NCBI GenBank assembly: GCA_965219175.1
Contig: CBDCNI010000001.1
Span: 1,612,001-1,676,000, forward strand
Direction: 5' to 3'
Source: JBBPZK01 sp965219175
GTDB lineage: Bacteria > Actinomycetota > Rubrobacteria > Rubrobacterales > Rubrobacteraceae
DNA length: 64,000 bases
Part shown: positions 47,904 to 56,061 of the stretch, one piece after another
How the letters are laid out: each line of letters starts with the position of its first letter
Position numbering within the stretch: position 1 is the first letter of the stretch
The notes under the pieces: model-generated
The model's database searches: none
What the model saw: the letters and a program-made list of their open reading frames with translations, nothing else
Told to the model about the DNA's origin: nothing
Position numbers and translations under genes: made by a program

Positions 47904-49127
47904 CTAGCGGGAGATCGCGCCGCGCAGGGCGTTGGCGAGTACGCGAGGATGTTTGAGGACGTTGTAGATCGGGGCGTCTCCCGTGAAAGTTTCTATGATG
48001 GTTTGGCGGGCTCCCCGGTCCTTCTCGCTGGCCTTGAAGACCGGCTCCATGATCTCCAAGTTCGGGACCAGGCTCGTCAGGGCGTAACCGGAGACGTGTC
48101 CTCGACCGCGCTGTTGTCTGATCTGCTTGGAGTAGCCCGAGAGTAGGGAGGCGGAGTAGTCGCCGCCGGATCTGGCCGCATAGGCGAATGAGGCGGCCAG
48201 ACGCCCGGACTCGATAGCGTACCCGACACCCTCGCCGCTTATCGGGTGGATCATGCTGGCGGCGTCCCCGGCCATCATCAACCCCTGCGCGTGACGCTTC
48301 GCGCCCCACATCCCCATCTTCAACGACCAACTCTTTGGCGGCCCCTCGGCTTCGGCGTTCTCCAGCCACCCCGCAAGCCGCGGCTCCTCCAGGAAACGGT
48401 CGAAGTAGTCCTTGAGGTTCCGCCCCGTGCGCGCGAGCGTCTTGGTCGAGACCCCGGCCCCCACGTTCGCCGTACCGTCGCCGAGGTAGAAGACCCAGCC
48501 GTACCCGGCCCCCTGTTCGTTCATGTCTTTTGTGATAAAGACCTGCAAATGCTCCTTATTCGGACCATCAACGCCTTTGAAATACTGTCGTCGGGCGACC
48601 GCGTTCTGGTGCGCTTTCATGCCTTCGCCCGCGAAACCGCCCACCCCGTCGGCGGCGACTACCAGCGGGGCTTCGTAGCGTACCGTCTCGCCGTTCTCAG
48701 CTTCGATCCCCTGGACGTTGCCAGCCGGAGATCGGAGCAAACCGGTGCCGCGAGTCTTGTTCCTGAACGTTGCTCCGGCTGAGACTGCTCGTTCGAGGAG
48801 TTTCGCGTCGGTCTCTTCGCGCCGGATGACGTAGCCACGAGGCCCGTGAAAGGTTGGCGGAACGTCGTTATAGAGGCTGGCTGTGGCAGTGTAGAGAGAG
48901 AAGCCGGTAAAGGTCCCGTGGTGAGGTTCCTCCAGCCAGTCTCCGAGGCCCATGAGTGAGACCTCTGAGGCTGCGTGGGGCATCATGCCATCGCCGCAGG
49001 GTTTATCGCGGGGGAATTCCTGGCGGTCTATGAGCAGGACTTCCAGGCCGGAACGGGCCGCGTGATAGGCGGTTGAGGCGCCACTCGGTCCCGCGCCCAC
49101 TACTATGAGGTCATACCGTTCGCTCAT
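47904..49127 (-). CDS. geranylgeranyl reductase-family FAD oxidoreductase
   Basis: A 407-residue flavoprotein of the geranylgeranyl reductase family. The N-terminal FAD motif is VVGAGPSGASTAYHAARSG, followed by DKPCGDGMMPHA, the family's PxxKxCGxG-type segment. The FAD-contacting GDAASMIHPISGEGVGYA is near residue 300. Relatives reduce isoprenoid chains of chlorophyll, archaeal lipids or menaquinone, so reduction of menaquinone side chains is plausible here. ATG at 49127. Divergent from a small leaderless gene. Confidence 0.88.
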   Translation of the reverse strand: MSERYDLIVVGAGPSGASTAYHAARSGLEVLLIDRQEFPRDKPCGDGMMPHAASEVSLMGLGDWLEEPHHGTFTGFSLYTATASLYNDVPPTFHGPRGYVIRREETDAKLLERAVSAGATFRNKTRGTGLLRSPAGNVQGIEAENGETVRYEAPLVVAADGVGGFAGEGMKAHQNAVARRQYFKGVDGPNKEHLQVFITKDMNEQGAGYGWVFYLGDGTANVGAGVSTKTLARTGRNLKDYFDRFLEEPRLAGWLENAEAEGPPKSWSLKMGMWGAKRHAQGLMMAGDAASMIHPISGEGVGYAIESGRLAASFAYAARSGGDYSASLLSGYSKQIRQQRGRGHVSGYALTSLVPNLEIMEPVFKASEKDRGARQTIIETFTGDAPIYNVLKHPRVLANALRGAISR

Positions 49128-49211
49128 CGTCCTCCCTCTCTACGCGGATTTGGCTATTCTCGGACGCTGTTGAGTTTCTGTCAGAGTAGTCTATCCGGAA
49201 AACGTGGCAAT

Positions 49212-49217
49212 TATACT
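49212..49217 (+). promoter_or_regulatory. -10 element of a leaderless small gene
   Basis: TATACT, with seven bases to the ATG at 49225 and no Shine-Dalgarno. Confidence 0.45.
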
Positions 49218-49224
49218 TATGGTT

Positions 49225-49455
49225 ATGGTGTATCCGAGAGATCAGGAGTTGCGAATGGTGGATAGAAACCGTCCTGCCCGCTACGAGGTGGGAGGAAGAG
49301 CCGCGCTGACGGCTACGGGCCAGCCCGTGGAGATCCTGGAGGTCCGCCGCGCGGAGTTCATCCCGGACTTCGTCTACAAGGTGCGCGTGCTGGCCGAGAA
49401 ACCTGCGCGTCCATATAACCTCTCCGTCCCGGAGCACGACCTGTCGGACGCTTGA
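49225..49455 (+). CDS. small protein, unknown
   Basis: A 76-residue protein, probably a small beta fold: ARYEVGGRAALTATGQPVEI and then FVYKVRVLAEKPARPYNLSVPE. I do not recognise a family. The frame is open back to a GTG at 49204, but that lies before TATACT (49212-49217). ATG 49225 is seven bases after the box and would start a leaderless mRNA. Divergent from the geranylgeranyl-reductase-like gene. Confidence 0.55.
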   Translation: MVYPRDQELRMVDRNRPARYEVGGRAALTATGQPVEILEVRRAEFIPDFVYKVRVLAEKPARPYNLSVPEHDLSDA

Positions 49456-49554
49456 AGTCGGTCAGCTAGTCAGCCGGTCAGCTTTTGATACTCTTTGCGC
49501 CACATTTTTGTCCTGTAGTCGCTTCGAGGCAGGACCTACTCCGTACTGCTGCTG

Positions 49555-49592
49555 CGCCCGCCTGCGGCTGCTCCGCCCGCCTGCGGCTGCTC
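49555..49592. repeat. two tandem copies of a 19-bp GC-rich repeat
   Basis: CGCCCGCCTGCGGCTGCTC is present twice without a gap (49555-49573 and 49574-49592), with a partial third start after it. Around it are several short AGCT-containing words (GTCAGCTAGTCAGC at about 49461 and AAGCTGATTAGCTGTTCAGC near 49630). This 192-base gap has no gene and looks like a small interspersed repeat element; copies elsewhere in the genome would confirm that. Confidence 0.5.
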
Positions 49593-49647
49593 CGCCACCG
49601 CGCTTTCCTGACAAGCTGAAATGCGGACAAGCTGATTAGCTGTTCAG

Positions 49648-50757
49648 CTAAAACCCTTCGCCAGTGGTGACGCTCAGGTAGGCTACGTCTACTAGTGGGA
49701 CTCCGGTTTCTAAGGCTCTTTGGACGGCCTGGAGGAGAGCTTCGGCGGCTATTTCGGAGTCCGGGAAGTGGTTGTCGAGGAGTCGGGCGGCGCGGGCTAT
49801 TTCGTAGAAAGAGAAGCGGCGGCGTTCGCCGGTTAGTTTGTAGACGGCCCCGAGGATATCGAGGCGCAGGGAGATCAACTGCTCCAGACGCCAGCGGATC
49901 TCATCTCCCGTAAGGCTCATCGTCTGGTACAAACGGGCGATGTCCGCCACCTGAACGAGCGACGGCTCGCGTTTTTCGAGCCTCGCCACGGCGTTCTCGT
50001 CGAGATACCGGCGTGCTGTGATGCGTGCCAGAGACAGTTTCCCTTCTTGGCTTTCGTATCCAGCTAAAGGCTTCCATTCGCTTTGTGTTCCCCGGAGCAG
50101 AGTGACCCGCGCGTATTCGTCGCCGATGAAGATACGTGGGATGTGGCCTCCGGCGTAGTGAGAGATCTGGGCCGCCATTCTTCCGAGCGCCGGGTCTTCG
50201 CGTCCGACATCCCCTCCGACCCGGATCTCGACCCACCGCCGCGTGGTGCCGGAGTAGAGTCGTTCTAGCGCCCGCCAGGTAGCGTCCCCTCTCAGGTCCA
50301 GGGTTCCGGGACGTTCGGTGACGACCACGGCTTCCGCGTCCGGCAGCTCCCCCGAGTAGGCTTCCCGGATGGCCGCGAGCATTCGCCCGAACTCCGCGTC
50401 CACCATCCCGGAGAGGTAACGGCGGCGCTCGGCGGGCAGGATGTACATCAGGCGGCTCTTTATCCGCCGCTCTCTGCCCTCGGCCCCTTTCAGGCGGTCT
50501 ATGGCTTCGTAGAGTTCTCGCCGGCGTTGGTAGACCAACGTCGAGAGTCGCTCGACCTCCGGGTCCGTGGCGAAGCTCTCCGACCAGGACTCGTCCCTGG
50601 CCGCGCACACCGCTTCGTGGGCGTTCTCAGCCCGGATCACCGCCCGCTGCCGATCCTCTCTCTCGAACTGGGCTTCGCCCAACTCACGTTCGAGGGCCTC
50701 TAAACTCGAAGCCACGGGCTCTTCCGCGATTTTGAAAATCCTCTCATCCCGGACCAT
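49648..50757 (-). CDS. uncharacterised 369-residue protein
   Basis: A soluble protein I do not recognise. Residues 15-110 are highly charged and predicted helical, likely a coiled coil (LEALERELGEAQFEREDRQ and LSTLVYQRRRELYEAIDRL). Residues 120-260 look alpha/beta with strands such as EAVVVTERPG and RWVEIRVGGDVG. The C-terminal 110 residues are helical (DEIRWRLEQLISLRLDILGAV). No catalytic motif, signal peptide or membrane segment is visible. Start GTG at 50757. It stands alone, divergent from the isocitrate-dehydrogenase-like gene. Confidence 0.7.
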   Translation of the reverse strand: MVRDERIFKIAEEPVASSLEALERELGEAQFEREDRQRAVIRAENAHEAVCAARDESWSESFATDPEVERLSTLVYQRRRELYEAIDRLKGAEGRERRIKSRLMYILPAERRRYLSGMVDAEFGRMLAAIREAYSGELPDAEAVVVTERPGTLDLRGDATWRALERLYSGTTRRWVEIRVGGDVGREDPALGRMAAQISHYAGGHIPRIFIGDEYARVTLLRGTQSEWKPLAGYESQEGKLSLARITARRYLDENAVARLEKREPSLVQVADIARLYQTMSLTGDEIRWRLEQLISLRLDILGAVYKLTGERRRFSFYEIARAARLLDNHFPDSEIAAEALLQAVQRALETGVPLVDVAYLSVTTGEGF

Positions 50758-50887
50758 ATTTTACAGCACCCAGCGAACGCCTTTTACCCGAAAAAAGAAA
50801 GAGATTCGGCTTTAGCGCTCACGGTGTTCGTCATCAGCTTGTCCCGTCGTTATACTGAATGATGTTCAAAACGAAGGGAGATCTCGC

Positions 50888-51892
50888 GTGGCGCAGACAG
50901 TTACTCTCATACCCGGAGACGGCATAGGCCCGGACCTCACCGATTCGGTCAAGGAGGTGATCGGGGCGCTCGACGTTGATATCGAGTGGGAGATCGCCGA
51001 AGCCGGCGAGACGGTGATGGAGAAGGAAGGCACCCCTCTACCGGATTCCGTTCTGGAGTCCATCCGACGCAATAAGGTCGCGCTCAAGGGTCCCCTGACC
51101 ACACCTGTCGGCACCGGGTTCCGGTCGGTGAACGTCGCGCTGCGCAAGGAGTTGGACCTATACGGCAACATCCGGCCTTCTTTGAGCCTTCCGGGCGTCG
51201 AGACGCCGTACAAGGACATAGACCTCGTTATTTATCGGGAGAACACGGAGGATCTCTACGCCGGGGTCGAGCATCAGGTTGGGAAATACGCTGCTGAGTC
51301 TATCAAGATCATCACCCGCGAAGGCACGGAGCGTATCTGCCGCATGGCTTTCGAGCGCTCCAAAGAGCAGGGCCGCAAGCACATCACCGTCATCCACAAG
51401 GCTAACATCATGAAGTTCACTGACGGACTTTTCCGGGACGTATTTTTCGAGGTTGCCAAAGACTACGAGAACGACTTCGAGGAGATAGACGACCGGATCG
51501 TGGACAACATGTGCATGCAGCTCGTGATGAAGCCGAACCTCTATGACGTGTTGGTCTGTCCGAACCTCTACGGCGACATTCTCTCCGACCTGTGCGCGGG
51601 GCTCACGGGTGGTCTCGGGGTCGCTCCTGGGGCGAACATCGGCGAGGATATGGCCGTCTTCGAGCCGGTACACGGCTCCGCGCCCAAGTACGCCGGGCAG
51701 AACCGGGCGAACCCGCTGGCGACGCTGCTCTCTGCAAAGAACATGCTCTATTACCTGGGACACAACGACGAGGCCGACCGGATGCAGGAGGGCATAGAGG
51801 CGGCCCTCAAGAGCCCAGAGACCCGGACCAAAGACCTCGGTGGATCAGCCGGCACGAAAGAGTTTACGCAGGCTATAGTGTCGAACCTCTAG
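50888..51892 (+). CDS. NAD-dependent isocitrate dehydrogenase-type enzyme
   Basis: A 334-residue beta-decarboxylating dehydrogenase. It starts TLIPGDGIGPDLT and has GNIRPSLSLPG, the IYRENTEDLYAGVEH segment, the catalytic Lys in VIHKANIMKFTDG and VFEPVHGSAPKYAG at the nucleotide site. ENTEDLYAGVEH favours isocitrate or homoisocitrate over isopropylmalate as substrate, and the short length resembles mitochondrial-type NAD-IDH. Exact substrate remains inference. GTG at 50888 after AAGGGAGATCTCGC. A TATACT at 50851-50856 is a probable -10. Confidence 0.88.
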   Translation: MAQTVTLIPGDGIGPDLTDSVKEVIGALDVDIEWEIAEAGETVMEKEGTPLPDSVLESIRRNKVALKGPLTTPVGTGFRSVNVALRKELDLYGNIRPSLSLPGVETPYKDIDLVIYRENTEDLYAGVEHQVGKYAAESIKIITREGTERICRMAFERSKEQGRKHITVIHKANIMKFTDGLFRDVFFEVAKDYENDFEEIDDRIVDNMCMQLVMKPNLYDVLVCPNLYGDILSDLCAGLTGGLGVAPGANIGEDMAVFEPVHGSAPKYAGQNRANPLATLLSAKNMLYYLGHNDEADRMQEGIEAALKSPETRTKDLGGSAGTKEFTQAIVSNL

Positions 51893-51962
51893 CGACCGGG
51901 TACTTACCGGAGGTTGCTCCAAGAGAAAATGGAGGGTAGTTGAGTGCCACGGTAGCCGACAA

Positions 51963-53096
51963 GTGCGCGTAGCCTTCTTCGCCGAGACTTTCCTGCCGGC
52001 TACAGACGGCGTGGTTACGCGGCTTCGCCACACTATAAAAGAGTTGCTTGAGATGGGCGACGAGATGCTCGTGATCGCTCCGAGATACGGGCACGGGCCA
52101 GCGTCTTACATGGGAGTCCCGATCCACCGGGTCGCCGCCGTACCGTTGCCCGTATACCCTCAGTTCATGCTCGCGCCGACTAACCTCGGCGTCGGAAAAG
52201 CCTTGCGTAGCTTCAGGCCGGATCTCATCCACGCCGTCAACCCTTTTATCCTCGGATGGGGTTCGCCACTGTACGCCCGCCGCCTTCAGGTGCCTCTGGT
52301 TGCCTCATATCACACGAACGTGGCTACCTATGCCGGCTACTACGGTCTCGGACGCTTTGATTCTCTGACCCGACGATACACCAGGTGGCTCCACAATAAA
52401 GCGGATATCAACCTGTGTACTTCAGAGGCCACCAGGGAGTATCTCAAGGAAGAGGGCATTGAGAGGGTACACCTGTGGCCGCAGGGAGTAGACACCCAAC
52501 GTTTCCGTCCGGATCGTCACACGAAGAAGCGGCGTATAAAGCTGTCAGAAGGCCATCCCGACGAGAAACTGCTCATCTACGTCGGCCGTCTGGGCCGTGA
52601 GAAAGGGATCGGTTCCTTGAAAGGCATCCTCGATACGGTCCCCGGCACGCGGCTCGCGATAGTCGGGGACGGACCTGCCAGGAGGGATCTGGAACGCAAG
52701 TTCGCCGGCACTCCAACCGTTTTTACCGGGTTGTTGCACGGTAGGCAGCTAGCCAGGGCCTACGCCTCGGCGGATGCTTTCGTTTTCCCCTCGACCACGG
52801 AGACCCTGGGCATGGCGATGATAGAGGCTCTCGCATCCGGCCTGCCGGTCATAGCCGCCCGCAGCGGCGCGACCCACGAAGTAATAGAAGACGGACGCAC
52901 CGGCATCCTCTACGAACCCGGCTCGGAAGCCTCGCTGGTTTCAGCCGTTCGACGGCTAACCTCGGACCTTGAGCTTCGCGAACGATTCAGCCGCGCCGCG
53001 CGGGTCGCCGCCGAGCAGCGAGGATGGGACAACGCGACCAGGATCTTGCGCGGATACTACGAAACAGTGCTGGAAACTGGTCCGCGCCCCAGGTGA
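51963..53096 (+). CDS. GT4-family glycosyltransferase (mannosyltransferase-like)
   Basis: A 377-residue GT-B glycosyltransferase. The N-terminal AFFAETFLPATDGVVTRL with YHTNVATYAGYYG is typical of GDP-mannose-dependent PimB/MgtA and SQD2-like enzymes. The C-terminal donor domain has LIYVGRLGREKGI and the EX7E motif in FPSTTETLGMAMIEALASG. It probably adds a sugar to a membrane lipid. GTG at 51963. Its stop overlaps the start of the GtrA-family gene (GTGA), so the two should act together in glycolipid or polymer assembly. Confidence 0.88.
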   Translation: MRVAFFAETFLPATDGVVTRLRHTIKELLEMGDEMLVIAPRYGHGPASYMGVPIHRVAAVPLPVYPQFMLAPTNLGVGKALRSFRPDLIHAVNPFILGWGSPLYARRLQVPLVASYHTNVATYAGYYGLGRFDSLTRRYTRWLHNKADINLCTSEATREYLKEEGIERVHLWPQGVDTQRFRPDRHTKKRRIKLSEGHPDEKLLIYVGRLGREKGIGSLKGILDTVPGTRLAIVGDGPARRDLERKFAGTPTVFTGLLHGRQLARAYASADAFVFPSTTETLGMAMIEALASGLPVIAARSGATHEVIEDGRTGILYEPGSEASLVSAVRRLTSDLELRERFSRAARVAAEQRGWDNATRILRGYYETVLETGPRPR

Positions 53097-53557
53097 ACCC
53101 CACACGCGAAAAGATAAAGAGCGGCGGAGCCAGGTTCTCGAAGTTCTCTCTGGTGGGCGTCACCAACGCCGTCGTTGATATCGTGATTCTGAACCTTTTC
53201 CTGTGGCTCGCTTCCACTCGCGACCCGACTATTCTCGCCCTCTACAACGTAGTAGCTCTGGTGATGGCGAACGTCAGTAGCTACATCGGTAACACGCGCT
53301 GGACCTTCAAGAAACGGGCTAGAAACGACCGGCGTCAGAAGGTCCTGTTCTTTTTGCAGGCGACGCTCAACGTCGCGGTGGGTACGGCGCTGTTCTGGGG
53401 GCTGCTCCATCCACTGCTCATTTATACTGATATACCAGCTTATCTCGTGGGGAACGTAGCCAAGATCATCTCCGTCATAGTCGCCTCTACCCTGAGCTTT
53501 TTCATCATGCGCTACCTCGTTTTCTCCGAAAAGAAGCGGTTCGGGGGTCGCTTGTAA
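53093..53557 (+). CDS. GtrA-family membrane protein
   Basis: A 154-residue protein with four hydrophobic segments, matching the GtrA/DPMS family: FSKFSLVGVTNAVVDIVI, NVSSYIGNTRWTFKKR and FIMRYLVFSEKKRFG. Members are thought to move polyprenyl-linked sugars across the membrane or to help glycosyltransferases. GTG at 53093 overlaps the glycosyltransferase stop by four bases; the longer frame from 53024 runs inside that gene. Last protein gene before the tRNA cluster. Confidence 0.87.
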   Translation: MNPTREKIKSGGARFSKFSLVGVTNAVVDIVILNLFLWLASTRDPTILALYNVVALVMANVSSYIGNTRWTFKKRARNDRRQKVLFFLQATLNVAVGTALFWGLLHPLLIYTDIPAYLVGNVAKIISVIVASTLSFFIMRYLVFSEKKRFGGRL

Positions 53558-53590
53558 GATGATCTGGATCGTGCTAAATTACTGCCGAAC

Positions 53591-53663
53591 GCGGAAGTAG
53601 CTCAGCTGGTAGAGCATCACCTTGCCATGGTGAGGGTCGCGGGTTCGAATCCCGTCTTCCGCT
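53591..53663 (+). tRNA. tRNA-Gly (GCC)
   Basis: A 73-base cloverleaf with acceptor stem GCGGAAG/CTTCCGC, anticodon loop TTGCCAT (anticodon GCC), T loop TTCGAAT and discriminator U as usual for glycine. CCA is not encoded. Confidence 0.96.
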
Positions 53664-53692
53664 CTGGCTGTCGTGCCGGGGACGGCTGTACT

Positions 53693-53766
53693 GGCGGCAT
53701 GGCCGAGTGGTGAGGCAAGGGTCTGCAAAACCCTGTACCCCGGTTCAATTCCGGGTGCCGCCTCCA
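53693..53766 (+). tRNA. tRNA-Cys (GCA)
   Basis: Acceptor stem GGCGGCA/TGCCGCC, anticodon stem AGGGT/ACCCT, loop with anticodon GCA, T loop TTCAATT and discriminator U as usual for cysteine. The bases after the discriminator are CCA, so the 3' end is encoded (or by chance identical). Body ends at 53763. Confidence 0.94.
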
Positions 53767-53788
53767 AACGGGGACATTTGTCTCATGC

Positions 53789-53860
53789 GGGCGATTAGCT
53801 CAGGGGGAGAGCGCTTCCTTGACACGGAAGAGGTCAGTGGTTCGAATCCACTATCGCCCA
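53789..53860 (+). tRNA. tRNA-Val (GAC)
   Basis: A 72-base cloverleaf: acceptor stem GGGCGAT/ATCGCCC, anticodon stem CTTCC/GGAAG around loop TTGACAC (anticodon GAC), T loop TTCGAAT and discriminator A. A decayed copy of its last 29 bases lies at 55961-55989. Confidence 0.96.
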
Positions 53861-53920
53861 CTCTCGAAACCATAAAGGCAGGCTCGCCTAGCTAGACTTC
53901 TTTCCCGCCTTTCGTTTTGT

Positions 53921-53949
53921 TTGTAAAAGATCTTTTTTGGGCATAGAGT
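53921..53949 (+). promoter_or_regulatory. promoter of the leaderless HD-GYP gene
   Basis: TTGTAA at 53921-53926, a 17-base spacer and TAGAGT at 53944-53949, followed six bases later by the ATG at 53956. There is no Shine-Dalgarno. Confidence 0.55.
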
Positions 53950-53955
53950 GCGCCC

Positions 53956-55959
53956 ATGGATGCGAGAAATGGAAGCCCTATCGGCAACGCGTGGTTCTTC
54001 TTGGCCTTAGCCCTTTTCGTGGCCGCGCTAGCCTATGTGATCGTCGCGGTAACTACTAGTCTGGTCCTTACCAGCATCGGTGATTTCGTACCGTTCCTGC
54101 TCCTCGCGGCGGTGGGACTCATCGTCTTGCTTGGTTGGTGGAGGGATCGAGCGGCCCGCGCCGCGGTGGAAGAAGAGAATCGGCGTGAGCGTGAACGCCT
54201 GGAAGGTTTGCTCCGCGAGCGAGACAAGCAACTGCGCCAGTCACAAGACGACCTCGACATCACGAAGGAGAACGAGCAAGCTCAGCGGAACAAACGACGA
54301 CAGATGGAAAGTAGGCTAAAAGAGAAAGAGCAGGAGATAGGACGCGAACGCTACCTGCGCGGGCGCTCGGAGCACGCTCACCAACTCGAGAAAAACTGGC
54401 GCGACGAGTTGCACCAGGAAGTCATGCGTATGTCGCAAGAGAGAGGCGCTTTGGGTGATCCGAGCAATGTGCCGGCTATGGTGCTGCGCCTGGCGAAGAC
54501 ATTGGTCGGTGCCCAAAAAGGGCTGCTGCTCTCGCGATCTGACGAAGACGACGATGGAAAGCTCGACCTTCTCGCCTCGGAAGGCTTCGAGAACGATCCA
54601 GAAGGCAGTGACGTCGTTCAGCGGTTCGCGGAGAAAGTACTCGAACGAGACCAGACGGTTCGGGAGGAGCGTCCGGAAGCCGAAGTTGGTGAGAAGAATT
54701 CTGCGGTTGATGACGAGATAGACAATCTGGTCGCTATCCCCATATACCTGCAGGACGAGTTCAGCGGCGTTTTGATCTGCGCGAACAACCCCGAGGGTTT
54801 CGAAGACTATGAGGATGAGGTTCTGCTGGCGGTGGGAGACCATGCCGGCAATGCGCTGCAAAGCTCACGCCTGCAAGGAGAGTTGCGTGCCTCTTATCTG
54901 GCTACGGTGGGCGTTCTCGCAGAAGCGATAGAGGTCAAGGACCCTCTACTGGGCGGACACTCCGAGGAGGTCTCCGGCTATGTATTCTCTGTAGCCAATC
55001 AGCTCGACCTTCCTCCCAACCGCCGTGAAGAGCTGGTCTTTGGCTCCTTGTTGCACGACATCGGCAAGATCGGCATCAGCGAGCGCATCCTGCTCAAGCC
55101 CACCGCGTTGACCCCCGAAGAGCGCACCGTGATAGAATTGCATCCGAGGATCGGCTGCCAACTTATCCAACAGGTCCCGGCGTTGCGACCAATTGCCCCG
55201 GCTGTTCTCCACCATCACGAGCGCTTCGACGGTGGCGGCTACCCTTCGGGACTCCGTGGAGAGCAGATCCCTCTGGAGGCCCGTCTAATAAGCGTGGCCG
55301 ACTCCTTCAGCGCAATGGTCTCAAAACGTCCGTACCAGGGTCCCATGACGCCGGAAGAGGCGTGCCAGGAGCTCGAACGCTGCGCCGGTACGCAATTCGA
55401 TCCCGAGATAGTTCAGGTTTTCGTGGAGGAGGTTCGGCGTAGACCTCTGACCCTTGAAGGAAAAGCCTCAGAGGCTAGAGATCTAGAACTGGAAGTTTTG
55501 CTCCGGGGCGTGGAGCCTGTACTGGGACGGGGGGCATTCGCCATAGTCGATAATCTCACGCTACTGTACTCTCGCCGGCACCTGCACGAGACCGTTCGTG
55601 TCGAAGCACAGCGCTCCGCGGTACAAGGGCATCCTTTCAGCGTCCTACTCATCGAACTGTTCGGTGTCGAGGAGGTCAACAGACTACTTGGCTATGCCGC
55701 CGGGGACGAGGAGATTCAGGTTGCGGCCCGTGCAATAGAGCAGGCAGCGGCCCGGATAGGAGGGACCGGCTACCGTTACGGAGGCAACCGCCTGGCGGTG
55801 CTTTTCCCGGATGTAGACGAGATTGCAGCCGGGCTACTGATCACCAAGATCTCTCTTGATCTGCCGGATAGCACGAGAGCGCGGATGGCCGTCGCGACGT
55901 GGCGTCCCGGTGAGACCGGCGATGACGTAATATCCCGCGCCCGCTCCGGCCTGAGGTAA
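53956..55959 (+). CDS. membrane GAF/HD-GYP phosphodiesterase with degenerate GGDEF domain
   Basis: A 667-residue signalling protein. Two membrane helices (about 12-32 and 42-62) are followed by a coiled coil (70-160), a GAF domain (about 168-305), an HD-GYP domain (about 320-500) and a C-terminal GGDEF-like domain (about 510-667). The HD-GYP site is intact: His367-Asp368 in LLHDIGKIG, HHHERFDGGGYP ending at 430 and VADSF. It should hydrolyse cyclic di-GMP. The GGDEF motif reads GGNRL (609-613), so it is catalytically dead or regulatory. ATG at 53956 seems leaderless. The gene is bracketed by tRNA-Val and a decayed copy of that tRNA's 3' end. Confidence 0.92.
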   Translation: MDARNGSPIGNAWFFLALALFVAALAYVIVAVTTSLVLTSIGDFVPFLLLAAVGLIVLLGWWRDRAARAAVEEENRRERERLEGLLRERDKQLRQSQDDLDITKENEQAQRNKRRQMESRLKEKEQEIGRERYLRGRSEHAHQLEKNWRDELHQEVMRMSQERGALGDPSNVPAMVLRLAKTLVGAQKGLLLSRSDEDDDGKLDLLASEGFENDPEGSDVVQRFAEKVLERDQTVREERPEAEVGEKNSAVDDEIDNLVAIPIYLQDEFSGVLICANNPEGFEDYEDEVLLAVGDHAGNALQSSRLQGELRASYLATVGVLAEAIEVKDPLLGGHSEEVSGYVFSVANQLDLPPNRREELVFGSLLHDIGKIGISERILLKPTALTPEERTVIELHPRIGCQLIQQVPALRPIAPAVLHHHERFDGGGYPSGLRGEQIPLEARLISVADSFSAMVSKRPYQGPMTPEEACQELERCAGTQFDPEIVQVFVEEVRRRPLTLEGKASEARDLELEVLLRGVEPVLGRGAFAIVDNLTLLYSRRHLHETVRVEAQRSAVQGHPFSVLLIELFGVEEVNRLLGYAAGDEEIQVAARAIEQAAARIGGTGYRYGGNRLAVLFPDVDEIAAGLLITKISLDLPDSTRARMAVATWRPGETGDDVISRARSGLR

Positions 55960-55960
55960 C

Positions 55961-55989
55961 TCGGTGATTCGGACCTATCATCGCCCACT
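55961..55989 (+). repeat. decayed copy of the tRNA-Val 3' end
   Basis: These 29 bases match tRNA-Val 53834-53862 at 21 positions when aligned without gaps, including the T-loop TTCG and the terminal ATCGCCCACT. Seven of the eight differences are transitions. It starts one base after the stop of the HD-GYP gene. Confidence 0.5.
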
Positions 55990-56061
55990 TTTCGGTGAGT
56001 CGCACAGCCAGTCGCCTCATGGCCGATACTCGGTCCTCTGGCGCAAAGATCGTTTATCCTC

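Noticed and set aside
49555..49592. CRISPR array
   Set aside because: Two 19-bp copies are directly adjacent with no spacers and no cas genes nearby.
50851..50921. Leaderless upstream ORF before the isocitrate-dehydrogenase-like gene
   Set aside because: ATG 50862 lies five bases after TATACT, but the frame overlaps the downstream gene without coupling and that gene has its own ribosome site, so this is probably chance.
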